Source: Clostridiales bacterium
GTDB lineage: Bacteria > Bacillota > Clostridia > Christensenellales > Aristaeellaceae
DNA: 49,392 nucleotides
Reading direction: 5' to 3'
Assembly (NCBI GenBank): GCA_012837965.1
Contig: DUQF01000020.1
Coordinates: forward strand, 1 to 49,392
Under the pieces are notes generated by a model. It saw only the letters and a program-made list of their open reading frames with translations, was not told where the DNA came from and ran no database searches. Each line of letters begins with the position of its first letter. Position 1 is the first letter of the stretch. Below, one piece after another: positions 32,839-41,491 of this stretch. Position numbers and translations under genes: made by a program.

Positions 32839-34567
32839 AGAGATTCCCCCTTTCTATGTAATAGATAACAAAGCCATATGAGCCTAGTATATCATAGGCT
32901 AAACGCTCCTGCCACAAGATTGTACCGGGAACAGAAACGTTGGCGGGATTATCGGAGCGATTCATTAGTACGCCAATGACTTCATTATTTGCTTCTCGGG
33001 TATAGTGATACAATCCACCATTACACTGCGCAAAAATAAGTCGGAAATTTCCCCGCCGCAAAGCAACATATTGCCGCCTGAGGGCAATGGCCTTTTGGTA
33101 GAAAGTTTGCAACTCGCTGCGTTCATTCCCCCAAAGCATAGCCTGACGGTATTCTTCTTCTAAAACGCCGAACATCCCCTTTTCGTCACCATAAAAAACG
33201 CAAGGAATACCAACAAAGGTCATTTGAAACAAAACCGCTAATTTCATCCTGTCAAGATTGCCTTCACACAGGGAGAAAAAACGACTGACATCGTGACTGT
33301 CAAGCAGGTTCAGCTGACTGTACGCCATCTGTCTGTGGTAGCGCATGAGCATATCCGTCACACGGCTGTTGAAAGCCTGCGCGTCAATATCCTGTGATGC
33401 AAAGAAATGCCTGCAGTGGCGGCGGAAGTCATAGTTCATGGTGCTGTCAAACATGCTACCCTCCAGCCAATGGGAGGCAGTTTCCCATACTTCGCCCACC
33501 AACGCGCAATCCGGCTTGACAGATTTGACAGCACCGCGAAAGGCACGCCAAAAACCGTCGTTTACTTCGCTGGCAACATCCAGCCGCCAGCCATCAATAT
33601 CATATTCCCGCACCCAATAAACGCCTACATGACAGAAGTAGTCCCGCACCACGGGATTGTCCGTCGCCAGTTTGGGCATCATGCGCTCATAACCAAAACA
33701 TTCGTAGGGGGGATAATCTTCCATTTTATCCGGCACAGTAACAGGTTCTTCAAGGCGGTAGAACCAATCCCAGTATTTTGACGCTTTCCCCTTTTTAATT
33801 ACATCTTTAAAAGCATTGAACTTCCAGCCACAGTGATTAAATACCCCGTCAATCACAACACGGATACCCATGGCATGCGCAGTCCGCACAAGCTCTCTGA
33901 AATCATCATCTGAGCCAAAGGTCGGATCAATGTGGAAGTAGTCGATCAAATCATACTTGTGGTATTCACCCGCCACAAAGATCGGATTCATATAGATGCA
34001 GTTAAAACCCATCTCTTTGATATAAGGCAGGTTCTCCGTAATACCGCGAATGGTGCCGCCCAGCTTGCTCCGAACAATTTCCCCGTTCCACGTTGCTTCA
34101 ATAGGCTGACAAGTAATCACGCCTTCGCCTGACGCGAAGCTGTCCGGAAAAATATTGTACACCACAGCGTCCTGCATCCACGAAGGAACATTGACCCAAT
34201 CCGCTCGATGGTTATAGGGAAGCTGGAAATATTCTGACCGTTCAATGGTCAACTCATCATTAAACTGATTGCCATAGTACAGCGCGCTTTCCCCCATCTG
34301 ATCCACCAGCCGGAAGCCATAGCACAAGCGTTTAATATGCGTTTTGAGCGTAATCTCCCACCAGTCAAACAGGTTATCCTGGCAAACTCTTTCCATCTCG
34401 GCATAGAAATAGTCAACCGGCGTACGGCGGCAGGAACGGTCGCCATAGATTAACGTACAGTTTTTCAAATCATCTCGTGCTGCCCGAAGCCGGAACACCA
34501 CATGGTTTTCATCCAGCCCGAAGGCGTATTGCGACATGGGAATATGAAGGATAGCTTCGTATTGCAT
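32819..34567 (-). CDS. GH13 alpha-glycosidase, neopullulanase/maltogenic amylase-like
   Basis: An N-terminal beta domain of the CBM34 kind (about 1-125) precedes a GH13 barrel. GH13 regions are visible: VVIDGVFNHCG (region I), DGWRLDVASEV with the nucleophile aspartate (II), LVGEVWE with the acid/base glutamate (III) and LLDSHDVSRF with the third aspartate (IV). There is no signal peptide, so it should cleave imported maltodextrins, cyclodextrins or pullulan fragments in the cytosol. It lies between the sugar permease genes and lacI in one operon. Confidence 0.9.
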   Translation of the reverse strand: MQYEAILHIPMSQYAFGLDENHVVFRLRAARDDLKNCTLIYGDRSCRRTPVDYFYAEMERVCQDNLFDWWEITLKTHIKRLCYGFRLVDQMGESALYYGNQFNDELTIERSEYFQLPYNHRADWVNVPSWMQDAVVYNIFPDSFASGEGVITCQPIEATWNGEIVRSKLGGTIRGITENLPYIKEMGFNCIYMNPIFVAGEYHKYDLIDYFHIDPTFGSDDDFRELVRTAHAMGIRVVIDGVFNHCGWKFNAFKDVIKKGKASKYWDWFYRLEEPVTVPDKMEDYPPYECFGYERMMPKLATDNPVVRDYFCHVGVYWVREYDIDGWRLDVASEVNDGFWRAFRGAVKSVKPDCALVGEVWETASHWLEGSMFDSTMNYDFRRHCRHFFASQDIDAQAFNSRVTDMLMRYHRQMAYSQLNLLDSHDVSRFFSLCEGNLDRMKLAVLFQMTFVGIPCVFYGDEKGMFGVLEEEYRQAMLWGNERSELQTFYQKAIALRRQYVALRRGNFRLIFAQCNGGLYHYTREANNEVIGVLMNRSDNPANVSVPGTILWQERLAYDILGSYGFVIYYIERGNLCACHDS

Positions 34568-34569
34568 GG

Positions 34570-35415
34570 TTACCCTTTCACCCCGCCCGAAGTAAGGCCG
34601 GATATCATGTGTTTTTGCGACAGGAAAAAGATCACCAAAATCGGAAAACTAACCACCAGCGAAGCGGCAGCAAACATGGGCCAGGAGCCGCTTGTTTCAG
34701 TCGCCTGCAGGGAGTAAAGCCCGGAAGCTAATGTCATCCTATCAGAACCGGTAAGAAAGTTGATTGAAAAAATGTATTCATTCCAGACAAAGTTTACAAT
34801 CATCACGCCGGTTACATTCAAGGTAGGCCGAGCAAGTGGCAGTACGATCTTCGTTACAATGTTCAAATCGCTGCAACCGTCAATACGTCCCGCCTCCTCG
34901 ATTTCCACAGGAATCGCGTCAAAGTAGCCCTTCATGTTCAGCAGCGCAAAAACGGACATGGTGCCCGCGTAAATAATAATGAGGCCAATGTGAGTGTTGA
35001 CCAGCCCAAAGGCACTCATCAGCTTATAGATAGCGAACATAGACAAAATCGACGGAAAAGAATACAAAAGCAGCAGGATACGCAGTACCACGCTGCGTCC
35101 CGCAAAACGCTTGCGTGAGAATACATACGCTGCCGGCACCGCCGTCGCCATGGCAAGAGCTACAGTGGCAGCTGTCAACAGCATCGTGTTCCGAAACCAT
35201 AGCAATACCGGTTCCTCGGTGAACACCTTGATATAATGTGCCAGAGTAAATTCCTTTGGAATAAAGGAGAAATCGGAAGAAAGTAAACTGCCTTTGGCGT
35301 CCAGCGAGACAGACAGCGCATATAAAATAGGGAGCAATGCCAAGAAGCAGCATGCAATAAAGAACAGATTGATTATCACACCGGAGACAACTCGCCTAAA
35401 AGTTTTCATTTTCAT
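34570..35415 (-). CDS. Sugar ABC transporter permease, MalG type
   Basis: The 281-residue inner-membrane protein has six transmembrane segments and the binding-protein-dependent permease EAA-type loop VEIEEAGRIDGCSDLNIVTKIVLPLARP. The C-terminus resembles MalG (FFLSQKHMISGLTSGGVKG). It overlaps the MalF-type gene by four bases. Together with MalF- and MalE-like proteins it should import maltodextrins. No ATPase gene is present in the operon, so a shared MsmX-type ATPase is likely (inference from related Gram-positive systems). Confidence 0.9.
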   Translation of the reverse strand: MKMKTFRRVVSGVIINLFFIACCFLALLPILYALSVSLDAKGSLLSSDFSFIPKEFTLAHYIKVFTEEPVLLWFRNTMLLTAATVALAMATAVPAAYVFSRKRFAGRSVVLRILLLLYSFPSILSMFAIYKLMSAFGLVNTHIGLIIIYAGTMSVFALLNMKGYFDAIPVEIEEAGRIDGCSDLNIVTKIVLPLARPTLNVTGVMIVNFVWNEYIFSINFLTGSDRMTLASGLYSLQATETSGSWPMFAAASLVVSFPILVIFFLSQKHMISGLTSGGVKG

Positions 35416-36323
35416 GCGTCCGCCTCCTTACCGCGCCGTTTGGTCGTCTGCGCGAAAACAATCAGCAACACAAAAATCATGATGGAAATCGCAGATGAAT
35501 AACCATAGTTGTTGGTTATGAAAGCGTTTTCATAGGCGTAGGTAATAATGGTGTGTATATGCGCGCCCGTCTGGGAGCCCACCTGCTGTGTCATCAGATA
35601 GATAATGTCAAACTGTTTGAAGGTGGTAAACAGTGTAATCATAACGGACGGGCCGATGATAGGCTTCAAGCACGGCAGCGTGATGAAAACCGCCTGACGG
35701 ATGGAACCCGCGCCATCTATCGTGGCGGATTCGTAGAAGCTACGGTCAATGGACTTGAGGCCGCCATCCATAATCATAATCATAAACGGCAGCGCCAGCC
35801 AGAGGTTAACAACCGTGCAGCAAATAAAAGCGCTCAAATCGTTTTGTAGCCAGCGTACCGTCAGCCCGGAGAGCTCCTTCATCCACTGTGTCAGGAGGCC
35901 AAACTCGCTGTTGAACATACCAGTCTTCCACAGAAGAATGCTGACATATCCCGGCATAGCCCATGGAAACATCAGGATAGTCTTGTACACGTTCCGTAGC
36001 GGAAGGTGACGCACATTCAGCAGATTAGCGATCAGAAACGCTATTATCAACTGAAGCGCCATGTTTACCGCTGTCCAGATAACAGTCATCAGCAAAGCAG
36101 ACAGGAAACCGGAGTCAAAGACCAGCAGTGCCCGTTCATAATTGCGCAGGCCAATGATTCGAAAATCGAACCAGTGGTAAGTATTCATATTGGTAAGTGA
36201 AATATAGCCGGTGTAAAGAATCGGGAACACCACAATTAGAAAAATGAGAACCAGTGACGGCGCTGAAACCAGATACGCAACCGCCGTTCTTTTTCCGGCT
36301 ATTGTTCGATTAGACTTTTTCAT
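35412..36323 (-). CDS. Sugar ABC transporter permease, MalF type
   Basis: About 303 residues with six transmembrane segments and the EAA-type loop YESATIDGAGSIRQAVFITLP followed by LKPIIG. The ATG at 36323 overlaps the stop of the binding-protein gene (TGATG), so it was preferred to the GTG three bases upstream. It forms the heterodimeric channel with the MalG-type protein. Confidence 0.9.
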   Translation of the reverse strand: MKKSNRTIAGKRTAVAYLVSAPSLVLIFLIVVFPILYTGYISLTNMNTYHWFDFRIIGLRNYERALLVFDSGFLSALLMTVIWTAVNMALQLIIAFLIANLLNVRHLPLRNVYKTILMFPWAMPGYVSILLWKTGMFNSEFGLLTQWMKELSGLTVRWLQNDLSAFICCTVVNLWLALPFMIMIMDGGLKSIDRSFYESATIDGAGSIRQAVFITLPCLKPIIGPSVMITLFTTFKQFDIIYLMTQQVGSQTGAHIHTIITYAYENAFITNNYGYSSAISIMIFVLLIVFAQTTKRRGKEADA

Positions 36324-37537
36324 CACTTCATTGCTTCTATTAATTCAAGGACTTTCTTCTGCGCAGCTTTTGCGGCAGAATCAACGTCCTGTCCACTCAT
36401 GTTAACGTTGGTCAGAAGATTGCCGGTCACTGTCCACATGACATCCATCTCAGGGATATTGGGCATAGGGATAGCGGTTTCCGCAGTATGCCTCATGGCC
36501 ATAATCAGTGAATCATTAGTCACTTCATCCAGTGTATAGCAACTTTCCACCGCAGGAGCGCAGCCGCTGACCTTTGCCAGCTTGACGCTCACTTCCGGCC
36601 GCATAAGTGTCCGCAGCACCTGCAAAATGACGTTTTTCTTCTGCTGCGCCTGCACCTTTAACACATGCAAACCCTGAATGCCGGAATAAGGGGCCAGCGG
36701 CAGGCCGGTTTCATCCACAATGGGCATAGGCGCAATCCCCACATCAATGCCGACAGCGCGTACGGTTGGCACAAACCAGGGACCCGCAATAGTCGCGTGA
36801 GCCATCCCCTCGGTAAAAAGCGTATTAACAGTGGCATATTCCGTTTCACCGGGCATATATTCAACAAACTTTTTATGATAGGTAAGCGCCGACTTTACCT
36901 CCGCACAATCAAGGCAAGGTACGCCATCATCGGTAATCAAACTGCCGCCAAAACCGTGAATCCAGCCCGCGGCGTAATACGGTGTGGAGTGCTGCTCCAC
37001 AAAACCGTAGTGACCATACTTGGTTTTCCGCTGCATATAGGCATAAAGCTGTTCCGTGGTCGCAGGAATATCTTTTTCCGCCATGTATTTTTTGTTGTAC
37101 ATAAAAAGCAACGTTTCAAAATACAGCGGAACCTGATAGATTTTCCCCTTATACGTTCCGCCTTTAACGGTTAGCGGAAGATAGCCAGCCAGTGCGTCAT
37201 CCCCTAAAAGATCGGTTACGGGCGTGAGAATACCCATTTCGGCATACACGCCAATTTTATCGTGGGCAAAGAAATACATATCCGGAGCGGCATTCTTATC
37301 ATTGCCCACCAGTTTGAGAGATTCAGTCATGCCGGCCTTCTTTTCAAACATCACCACAATTTCAGGCTCCAACGCTTTAACGGCCTCTTCCAACACAGCG
37401 ATGACGGCAGCCTCTTTATCATGCCAGATGGTAATCGTAACGGGCCCGCTTTTTCCACCTTGATTGTCGGGGTTGCCGGTACACCCGGTCAACAAAAAAA
37501 GGATAAACACCATCAGCAAACATAAGGCTTTTCGCAT
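36323..37537 (-). CDS. Maltodextrin-type ABC substrate-binding lipoprotein
   Basis: A lipoprotein signal ends in FLLTGC (Cys19). The mature part is a MalE-like type I extracellular binding protein: TITIWHDKEAAVIAVLEEAV at the front, FAHDKIGVYAEMGILTPV, and a C-terminal KKVLELIEAMK. The ATG at 37537 has GGAGG upstream; 17 further upstream codons in the same frame lack a signal-peptide pattern. It should capture maltodextrins at the outer membrane face for the permeases encoded next to it. A strong hairpin lies between this gene and the preceding starch-binding protein gene. Confidence 0.9.
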   Translation of the reverse strand: MRKALCLLMVFILFLLTGCTGNPDNQGGKSGPVTITIWHDKEAAVIAVLEEAVKALEPEIVVMFEKKAGMTESLKLVGNDKNAAPDMYFFAHDKIGVYAEMGILTPVTDLLGDDALAGYLPLTVKGGTYKGKIYQVPLYFETLLFMYNKKYMAEKDIPATTEQLYAYMQRKTKYGHYGFVEQHSTPYYAAGWIHGFGGSLITDDGVPCLDCAEVKSALTYHKKFVEYMPGETEYATVNTLFTEGMAHATIAGPWFVPTVRAVGIDVGIAPMPIVDETGLPLAPYSGIQGLHVLKVQAQQKKNVILQVLRTLMRPEVSVKLAKVSGCAPAVESCYTLDEVTNDSLIMAMRHTAETAIPMPNIPEMDVMWTVTGNLLTNVNMSGQDVDSAAKAAQKKVLELIEAMK

Positions 37538-37566
37538 GATTGATTCCTCCAAAAAAGTATGATAGT

Positions 37567-37602
37567 GAAAAGCAGGAGAGGAGCGCATTTCTCCTCTCCT
37601 GC
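37567..37602 (-). terminator. Terminator/attenuator between starch-binding gene and ABC genes
   Basis: A perfect 12-bp stem (37572-37583 with 37591-37602), 7-base loop, then TTTTC on the minus strand. No separate promoter is visible in the 30 bases before the binding-protein gene, so the ABC genes probably rely on read-through. Confidence 0.8.
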
Positions 37603-37615
37603 AGGAAACAACTCT

Positions 37616-38602
37616 TTACTCGACAGGTTTTTCGTAGGTTACAGCCGCGTCTTCCGCGCTAACGACCGTTACATACAAATCTTTACCGGCATCAACCCTA
37701 AGATCGGCTGTCTGAATGCTGCCTTCTTTGGCATTGATGATAACGCTGTTAATCCAACCGGGAACAGTAATCGCATACCAGCCATCTTCACCGGCGGTCA
37801 AAGCTTCACCTGGCCAGCTAACAAAAACGTTGGTGCCGGAGGGATGCTCCCAGGCCCACAGGCATGGATTTTCCCAATCTTCCGGAACCTTGGCGAAAAC
37901 AGTAATGTCCGCGGCTTTAAGAGCGGTAGGGTCATCGTAGGTTATCTCAAAGCTCGCGTCCGCATTTACGGTAATCCACAAATCAGCAGGATCCAAATCC
38001 TTGATATCGATAGTCTGGACAGAACCGGCATTCGCATTGATGATGATGCAGTTGCACCAAGCGGGAACCTTGGCGGAGAACCAGCCATTCTCATTGGGCT
38101 TCATAGCGCGTCCCGGCCAGGCAGCGAAAGCGTTTTTTCCGGAGGGATCTTCCCAAGCCCAAATGCCGGGATTTTCCCAAGTAGCATCCACCTGTGCGTA
38201 CACAGTGAAGCGTTCGGTGTAAGCAGGAGCCTCACCAGTGGTTAACGCCTCAAAGAACACGGAAAATGTCTTGTCTTCAGCCACTTTAATCCAAGCGGAC
38301 TGTTTGTCAATTTTGATTTCATCCGTCTGTACACTGCCATCATTAGCGTTGATAATCACGCTCTCCATGCCAGAAGGCAAATAGATATAGTACCAGCCTT
38401 CATTGGCGGGATCGGGTTCCATCAAATCGCCGGGCCAAGAAGCGAAAGCATTGGTGCCGTCAGAACTCCATGCCCATACGCAGGGCCAGCTCCAATCAGC
38501 AGGAACAGAAGCATAAACGACCAGCATTTCAGCCGTTTCCGCCACTGCGGGCAGAATAGGCAGCATCATGAGGCAGAGCAGCAAAGCAACCAGTTTCTTC
38601 AT
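37616..38602 (-). CDS. Secreted protein with three starch-binding (CBM26-like) repeats
   Basis: A signal peptide (MKKLVALLLCLMMLPILPAVA) is followed by three repeats of about 95 residues. Each has the pattern VPxDWxxPcxWAW, a short loop, fASWPG, a GWYxxxVP segment and xxIINANxGSxQT. The arrangement resembles starch-binding modules of family CBM26. There is no catalytic domain and no anchor motif that I can see, so it is a free or wall-associated starch-binding protein that may pass chains to the ABC binding protein. The ATG at 38602 has GGAGGAAATATT upstream. It is the first gene of the starch operon. Confidence 0.8.
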   Translation of the reverse strand: MKKLVALLLCLMMLPILPAVAETAEMLVVYASVPADWSWPCVWAWSSDGTNAFASWPGDLMEPDPANEGWYYIYLPSGMESVIINANDGSVQTDEIKIDKQSAWIKVAEDKTFSVFFEALTTGEAPAYTERFTVYAQVDATWENPGIWAWEDPSGKNAFAAWPGRAMKPNENGWFSAKVPAWCNCIIINANAGSVQTIDIKDLDPADLWITVNADASFEITYDDPTALKAADITVFAKVPEDWENPCLWAWEHPSGTNVFVSWPGEALTAGEDGWYAITVPGWINSVIINAKEGSIQTADLRVDAGKDLYVTVVSAEDAAVTYEKPVE

Positions 38603-38648
38603 GAATATTTCCTCCTTTTTTAAGTTCAAACGGTAACTCTGTACTTAA

Positions 38649-38676
38649 ATTATATCGTAGAAAGATGGAAAGTCAA
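38649..38676 (-). promoter_or_regulatory. Promoter of the starch operon
   Basis: Minus-strand TTGACT (38671-38676), a 16-base spacer and TATAAT (38649-38654). Confidence 0.75.
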
Positions 38677-38685
38677 CAAAAAAAC

Positions 38686-38701
38686 TGGAAACCGGTTTCC
38701 A
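38686..38701 (-). promoter_or_regulatory. Likely LacI-family operator
   Basis: A perfect 16-bp palindrome, TGGAAACCGGTTTCCA, nine bases upstream of the -35 of the starch operon. Symmetry and the central CG fit a LacI-family protein such as the one encoded at the end of the operon. The position upstream of the -35 leaves activation or repression open. Confidence 0.75.
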
Positions 38702-38984
38702 CTTAAAATCCCTTGTGTTGCAACATGTATAGCACCTAAAACTCACATCAAATGATAAACGTAATGAAAGTGTTTTCCTTTAAAAACCAGCATAGATAAT
38801 AGTATTTTGTTGCCGTTGGTAAAATGCCCTATTGTATTTATCCCCTATTGTGGTATTAAATCACATGGAAAATCACCTTTATTTCCATATATTCCTTAAT
38901 AGAACTGATAAGTTGCTGGAAATAAGAATTTGCCTGTAAGTTGGTTGAACAGGCATGAGTCCTATTTTATGTATAATTCTACAC

Positions 38985-39022
38985 AAAAAAGCCCGTGCCG
39001 ATAATAATCGACAGGGGCTTTT
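38985..39022 (-). terminator. Terminator after tRNA-Arg(CCG)
   Basis: A long imperfect stem (AAGCCC...CGAT with ATCG...GGGCTT) followed on the minus strand by six T. Confidence 0.8.
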
Positions 39023-39040
39023 CCCTCCAATAAGGGCTTA

Positions 39041-39117
39041 TGGTACGCCCGACGGGATTCGAACCCATGACCTCCAGAGTCGGAGTCTGGCACGCTATCC
39101 AACTGCGCTACGGGCGC
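39041..39117 (-). tRNA. tRNA-Arg (anticodon CCG)
   Basis: On the minus strand a 77-base cloverleaf. Acceptor arms are GCGCCCG/CGGGCGT, anticodon stem CCAGA/TCTGG with loop CTCCGAC, T arm ATGGG/CCCGT with TTCGAAT, and encoded CCA. It follows the rpmA terminator. Confidence 0.95.
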
Positions 39118-39143
39118 AAAAATCCCCTGCAAAGCGCAGGGGA
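39118..39143 (-). terminator. Terminator of the rplU-prp-rpmA operon
   Basis: An 8-bp stem, TCCCCTGC with GCAGGGGA (39123-39130 with 39136-39143), then five T on the minus strand. Confidence 0.85.
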
Positions 39144-39157
39144 ATCGGGGGACGCGC

Positions 39158-39454
39158 TTAGGCTTCTTGAGCGACCTCTAAGGGGTAAATGCTTACCTTT
39201 TTGCGGTGTTTGCCATAATGCTCAAAACGCACAATGCCGTCGGCCTTGGCAAACAATGTATCGTCCTTGCCTCTGCCTACATTCAGGCCGGGATGGATTT
39301 TAGTGCCACGCTGGCGAACCAAGATATTGCCGGCTAACACAAATTGACCGTCCGCACGCTTTGCGCCGAGGCGCTTTGACTCGCTATCACGACCGTTGCG
39401 TGAGGAGCCTACTCCCTTTTTCGAAGCGAACAATTGAAGATTTAGCTTCAACAT
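39158..39454 (-). CDS. rpmA: 50S ribosomal protein L27 (bL27)
   Basis: Classical bL27 with [20 protein letters not shown] and [13 protein letters not shown]. The N-terminus carries the nine-residue extension MLKLNLQLF before ASKKG, which in Bacillota is removed by the protease Prp before the protein enters the ribosome near the peptidyl-transferase centre. prp is the gene just upstream, consistent with this processing. Confidence 0.97.
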   Translation of the reverse strand: MLKLNLQLFASKKGVGSSRNGRDSESKRLGAKRADGQFVLAGNILVRQRGTKIHPGLNVGRGKDDTLFAKADGIVRFEHYGKHRKKVSIYPLEVAQEA

Positions 39455-39474
39455 ACTTTTCCTCCAAATGATAA

Positions 39475-39792
39475 TTACAAAATAGATACGTACTTGGGAT
39501 AACTGTCGCTTAAATCGCTGATTCCCTGCTTGAATAGTGCGAAGATTACATCGGTGTTACTGTTTAGCTGACTAACCTGTACCACGACTTTCAGGTGACC
39601 TTTTTCTTCATCAACTGAAGTTTGAGGTTTGACCCCGGCAATGCTTTCTAAAGCATTACAACAGGTAGTACCAAGAAAAGACAGAGCCGCACAGACAATA
39701 TCTTCTCCCCTTGGAGCATAGCCGCTATGACCGCTTATTTCGTAGCCGCATAGACGACCGTTTGACGCTTGTAGCAGGGAAACCTTGGTCAT
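39475..39792 (-). CDS. prp: Ribosomal-processing cysteine protease Prp
   Basis: The 105-residue protein has the Prp catalytic pair His22 and Cys34 in [20 protein letters not shown]. It removes the N-terminal extension of L27. It lies between rplU and rpmA; its ATG is adjacent to the rplU stop, so the three are cotranscribed and coupled. Confidence 0.93.
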   Translation of the reverse strand: MTKVSLLQASNGRLCGYEISGHSGYAPRGEDIVCAALSFLGTTCCNALESIAGVKPQTSVDEEKGHLKVVVQVSQLNSNTDVIFALFKQGISDLSDSYPKYVSIL

Positions 39793-40098
39793 TTAAGCTT
39801 GAATAGAAACAATTTCAACCCGGGTGTAAGGCTGGCGATGACCGGCCTTGCGGCGATAGTTTTTCTTGCTCTTGTACTTGAACACAATAATTTTTTCGCC
39901 CTTTACCTGCGCCAAGACCTTACCGGTTACTTTTGCGCCTTTGACGTAGGGCTTGCCTACAGTGACGGACTCTCCTCCAAGTAAGAGAACAGGGAATTCA
40001 ACACCCTCTTCAGGCTCAAGATTGAGCTTCTCCACATGGATAACATCGCCTTCCTGAACGCGATACTGTTTGCCGCCGGTCGCAATGATTGCGTACAT
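39793..40098 (-). CDS. rplU: 50S ribosomal protein L21 (bL21)
   Basis: 101 residues with [46 protein letters not shown] and the final VEIVSIQA, all typical of bL21. The ATG at 40098 has GAGGAGG upstream. A longer in-frame extension runs through the leader and promoter and is not real. Confidence 0.97.
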   Translation of the reverse strand: MYAIIATGGKQYRVQEGDVIHVEKLNLEPEEGVEFPVLLLGGESVTVGKPYVKGAKVTGKVLAQVKGEKIIVFKYKSKKNYRRKAGHRQPYTRVEIVSIQA

Positions 40099-40182
40099 TT
40101 GCAGCACCTCCTCATGAACTCGCCGGAACAAGGAAACCCTCTGAGGCTGCGCATGCGCATTGAACGCCTCTTCCGTGCGGTA
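40099..40182 (-). promoter_or_regulatory. Probable L21 ribosomal-protein leader
   Basis: The roughly 84-base leader contains GCATGCGCAGCCTCAGAGG and, just before the start, a GTTTCCTTGTTCCGGCGAG segment followed by TTCATGAGGAGG. This resembles the conserved L21 leader of Bacillota, thought to mediate feedback by L21. Assignment is from memory of the motif; a covariance search would decide. Confidence 0.6.
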
Positions 40183-40188
40183 ATAAAT

Positions 40189-40217
40189 AAAATACCTTAT
40201 TTCCTTACACTTGTCAA
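40189..40217 (-). promoter_or_regulatory. Promoter of rplU-prp-rpmA
   Basis: Minus-strand TTGACA (40212-40217), 17-base spacer and TATTTT (40189-40194). Confidence 0.75.
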
Positions 40218-40310
40218 GGAAAAAACAGGAATTTATGGTAAATTTATGGCGAAAATTCATGAAAGCGCATGAAAACTTATTTCCCTTCCAAAACTATTTC
40301 GCTCTTTATC

Positions 40311-41459
40311 TTATTGAAGGTTCGATACAACTTTTTCTGTTTTCAACGGATATTCCCGCATCCAATCTTCAATCAAACTATTCCTTTTTTGTAAGGCAAG
40401 ATAGCTTGAAATAGATGCCTTCATTTGCTCGTTGAGTTCAACGGGACCACCGTCTTTGTCGGCAACATAATACAGAACAGATACCCCTTCTTTAGTCACC
40501 GCAGGTAAGCTGATAGCGCCGGGGGCTTCCATATTCTGCGCAAACGCAACATTTATTATATCGCTGCTGTAGATGGTACTCTCCCGGTGGATGGGGTAAC
40601 CAGTATCAAGCGTGTTGTTTCCCTCATATGGGTCGATACTATGCTGTTTGATAGCGTCCGCAAAAGTTTGGCCGTCGCGCGCTTGAATGTTGATTAAATC
40701 AAGCTGGGCAGCGACACTATCAATAACCAGTTGCCTTTGCTTTGACGCATCTTCACCCAAATGAAGGGCATTGAAATAATTGTCCAATAGACCTTGCTCA
40801 ACGGGGAGTAAAATACGAATAAATCGCCTGTAGCCTTTCGGAGTAAACCAAATATCGCTGCCTCGGTAATGTGAATAAAATTCAAAATGCTTTACATTAT
40901 TTTCAAACAGATTTTTATCCTTCTCTACTTGTTCCAGATAAACCTGATAAATCTCATCTTCAGTAACGGTCGCTTGCACCTTATCAAGCACACGGTCGGA
41001 TATTCGCTCAAATCGCAGGGTTTCAAAAGCGCTTTGCTCGGTTGTTCCGAGTTCCTCCCAATATAAGACAAGTTCGCTTCGCAGCGCTTCCTGCTCCTCC
41101 TTAGGAGCGCCTGACGCATAATTCTGAACATAGGAATTAAGTAGGCCTTCATATATGGTTTTGGCCTCCACGCGCATTTGTTCTTTTTCCTGTTCAGAAA
41201 ACCGGTCAAGACCCCATTCTTGGGCTTTTAATTCAATAACAAGTTGCTGCCTTATCATGAGGTCAATAGCCGCTTGGTAGTCCTTTTCCGACTTTATCTG
41301 GCCACGCTGCGCATAGGCGGCAGCTCTTTGCGTAAGTTCCTGCACGGTCACTTGTACAGGACCATAAGTAAAAGCGATTTCCGATTGCTGCGCACAAGTT
41401 CCCATCAGTATTGAAAGGAGAACCAATAAGCCTATCGTTTTAAAAAAATGCCTTTTCAT
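40311..41459 (-). CDS. Exported SurA/PrsA-like foldase
   Basis: A signal sequence (about 1-23) precedes a SurA N-like helical domain (VQVTVQELTQRAAAYA, DLMIRQQLVIELKAQEWGLD), which is the chaperone part of peptidyl-prolyl isomerase proteins. A C-terminal region has VAFAQNMEAPGAISLPAVTKEGVSVLYYVADK, reminiscent of a degenerate parvulin-like domain. The cysteine near the signal end (LMGTCAQQ) is not a canonical lipobox because of Thr at -1. It is the last gene of the module B/pgs group, 32 bases after pgsW, so it may help fold exported proteins of this system (inference). Confidence 0.7.
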   Translation of the reverse strand: MKRHFFKTIGLLVLLSILMGTCAQQSEIAFTYGPVQVTVQELTQRAAAYAQRGQIKSEKDYQAAIDLMIRQQLVIELKAQEWGLDRFSEQEKEQMRVEAKTIYEGLLNSYVQNYASGAPKEEQEALRSELVLYWEELGTTEQSAFETLRFERISDRVLDKVQATVTEDEIYQVYLEQVEKDKNLFENNVKHFEFYSHYRGSDIWFTPKGYRRFIRILLPVEQGLLDNYFNALHLGEDASKQRQLVIDSVAAQLDLINIQARDGQTFADAIKQHSIDPYEGNNTLDTGYPIHRESTIYSSDIINVAFAQNMEAPGAISLPAVTKEGVSVLYYVADKDGGPVELNEQMKASISSYLALQKRNSLIEDWMREYPLKTEKVVSNLQ

Positions 41460-41491
41460 ATTCCACTTTGTCCTTCCCGTAAATAATTCAA

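Noticed and set aside
29881-39117. Two tRNA-Arg genes with identical acceptor arms flank a region holding the starch operon; possible genomic island
   Set aside because: No integrase, no direct repeat of a tRNA 3' end and no mobile genes are visible, and the shared acceptor arm is normal for arginine tRNAs.
40099-40260. N-terminal extension of L21 in frame
   Set aside because: It runs through the leader and the -10/-35 boxes of rplU. The normal L21 start with GAGGAGG is at 40098.
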